A stretch of 6,477 nucleotides of DNA from an uncultured Acidobacteriota bacterium (GTDB lineage Bacteria > Acidobacteriota > Vicinamibacteria > Vicinamibacterales > SCN-69-37), in assembly GCA_937880585.1 (NCBI GenBank), contig CALFMR010000038.1, positions 1 through 6,477 of the forward strand, given 5' to 3'. A program made the translations under genes and the position numbers. The notes under the pieces were generated by a model. That model did no database searches. It was not told where the DNA came from and saw nothing but the letters and a program-made list of their open reading frames with translations. Position 1 is the stretch's first letter; each line of letters starts with the position of its first letter. Shown here piece by piece: positions 5,716 through 6,477 of this stretch.

Positions 5716-6447
5716 ATGACTCGAATCGATGGCCGACTGGCCGACGCGGTCCGCGAGACGCGCCTCACCACGGGTGTGTCCGTGCACGCCGAAGGCTCCG
5801 TGATGATCGAGGTCGGCCGCACGCGCGTGCTGTGTACGGCGTCAATCGAAGAACGCGTGCCGCCGTTCCTGCGCGGCGCCGGCAAGGGCTGGATCACGGC
5901 CGAATACGGCATGCTGCCGCGCGCGACGACGACGCGCATGACGCGCGAGTCGACGGCGGGCAAGGTCGGCGGCCGCACGCAGGAGATTCAGCGGCTCATC
6001 GGCCGGTCGCTGCGTTCGGTCGTGACGATGACGGAGTTGGGCGAGCGCACGATCTGGATCGACTGCGACGTCCTGCAGGCAGACGGCGGCACGCGGACAG
6101 CGTCGATCACGGGCGGGTTCGTCGCGCTCGTCCTCGCGCTCGAACGCCTGCGCGAACAGGCCGTGCTGCCGCGCATCCCGGTCACCGACTACGTCGCGGC
6201 CACGAGCGTCGGTGTCGTCGCGGGCACGCCGCTCCTGGATCTCGCCTACGAGGAAGATTCGCGCGCCGACGTGGACATGAACGTCGTCAAGACGTCGGGC
6301 GGCAAATTCATCGAGATTCAGGGCACAGCCGAAGCGCAGCCGTTCGATCGCAGCGAGCTCGACGCGCTTCTCGTCCTCGCCGACACCGGCCTGCGCACGC
6401 TGTTCGACAAGCAACGCGAAGTGGTCGGCAAGATTCTGAAGTACTGA
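5716..6447 (+). CDS. rph: Ribonuclease PH (tRNA nucleotidyltransferase)
   Basis: RNase PH is a phosphate-dependent 3'-to-5' exoribonuclease that trims tRNA precursors to the mature 3' end and releases nucleoside diphosphates. It works in the cytoplasm as a ring of dimers. The 243-residue length is normal for a complete protein. The family blocks appear in order: RIDGR at 3-7, EGSVMIEVGRTRVLCTAS (26-43), FLRGAGKGWITAEYGMLPRAT (51-71), GGRTQEIQRLIGRSLR (85-100), IWIDCDVLQADGGTRTASITGG (113-134), the acidic stretch YEEDSRADVDMNVV (178-191) and KFIEIQGTAEAQPF (197-210). Arg87 and the GGTR at 124-127 match the phosphate-binding Arg and Thr-Arg of the family. The acidic residues at 181-187 fit the metal site. 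It starts 10 nt after the GerMN stop, so it is the third gene of the operon. A rdgB-type gene often follows rph and may lie beyond the window. Confidence 0.97.
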   Translation: MTRIDGRLADAVRETRLTTGVSVHAEGSVMIEVGRTRVLCTASIEERVPPFLRGAGKGWITAEYGMLPRATTTRMTRESTAGKVGGRTQEIQRLIGRSLRSVVTMTELGERTIWIDCDVLQADGGTRTASITGGFVALVLALERLREQAVLPRIPVTDYVAATSVGVVAGTPLLDLAYEEDSRADVDMNVVKTSGGKFIEIQGTAEAQPFDRSELDALLVLADTGLRTLFDKQREVVGKILKY

Positions 6448-6455
6448 CAGCGCGT

Positions 6456-6477
6456 CCCCGGGCCTGAAGGCCCGGGG
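6456..6477 (+). terminator. Perfect GC-rich hairpin after rph, possible terminator or dispersed palindromic element
   Basis: CCCCGGGCC (6456-6464) and GGCCCGGGG (6469-6477) form a perfect 9-bp stem around the 4-nt loop TGAA, starting 9 nt after the rph stop. The stem is all G-C pairs. The window ends at the last stem base, so a following T-run cannot be checked. It may be a rho-independent terminator, a bidirectional terminator shared with a converging gene, or a copy of a repeated intergenic palindrome. Confidence 0.6.

Noticed and set aside
4683..5978. 431-codon open frame on the minus strand across amidase, GerMN and rph genes
   Set aside because: It lies opposite three well-supported genes, has an Arg/Ala-rich composition typical of the antisense frame of high-GC genes, and shows no recognisable domain.

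Overview
The window is GC-rich bacterial chromosome with tightly packed genes, GTG starts and strong codon bias. The organism is most likely a member of Acidobacteriota, perhaps Vicinamibacteria. This is an inference from the gene content: a Sigma70_ECF/TIGR02999-type sigma factor overlapping a membrane-anchored Ser/Thr kinase, the style of the amidase, and the amidase-gerM-rph cluster. It was not tested by database search.

There are six protein-coding genes in three transcription units. (1) Positions 1-1097, minus strand: an RND efflux periplasmic adaptor lipoprotein, cut off at its C-terminus by the window edge. The inner-membrane pump gene is presumably next, beyond position 1. (2) Positions 1098-1349: a divergent control region with candidate -10 boxes on both strands and an 18-bp TetR-operator-like palindrome. 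(3) Positions 1350-3463, plus strand: an ECF-type sigma factor and a Ser/Thr protein kinase that share a 4-nt GTGA start/stop overlap. The sigma factor lacks the usual acidic patch of region 2.2 and carries a threonine there, so the kinase may switch it on by phosphorylation. The kinase ends in four predicted membrane helices. (4) Positions 3464-3522: a short spacer with a weak hairpin and an extended -10 promoter. (5) Positions 3523-6447, plus strand: an operon of a zinc-dependent N-acetylmuramoyl-L-alanine amidase, a membrane-anchored GerMN-domain protein (again a GTGA overlap) and RNase PH. A perfect 9-bp-stem hairpin closes the window at 6456-6477.

Functionally, unit 1 exports small molecules. 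Unit 3 is a regulatory pair whose target genes cannot be read from this window. Unit 5 joins cell-wall hydrolysis and an envelope protein to a tRNA 3'-end trimming enzyme. The gerM-rph order is also known from Bacillus subtilis, so that linkage appears to be old. No tRNA, rRNA, CRISPR array, insertion sequence or phage gene was seen. The best candidate for new biology is the sigma-kinase pair.
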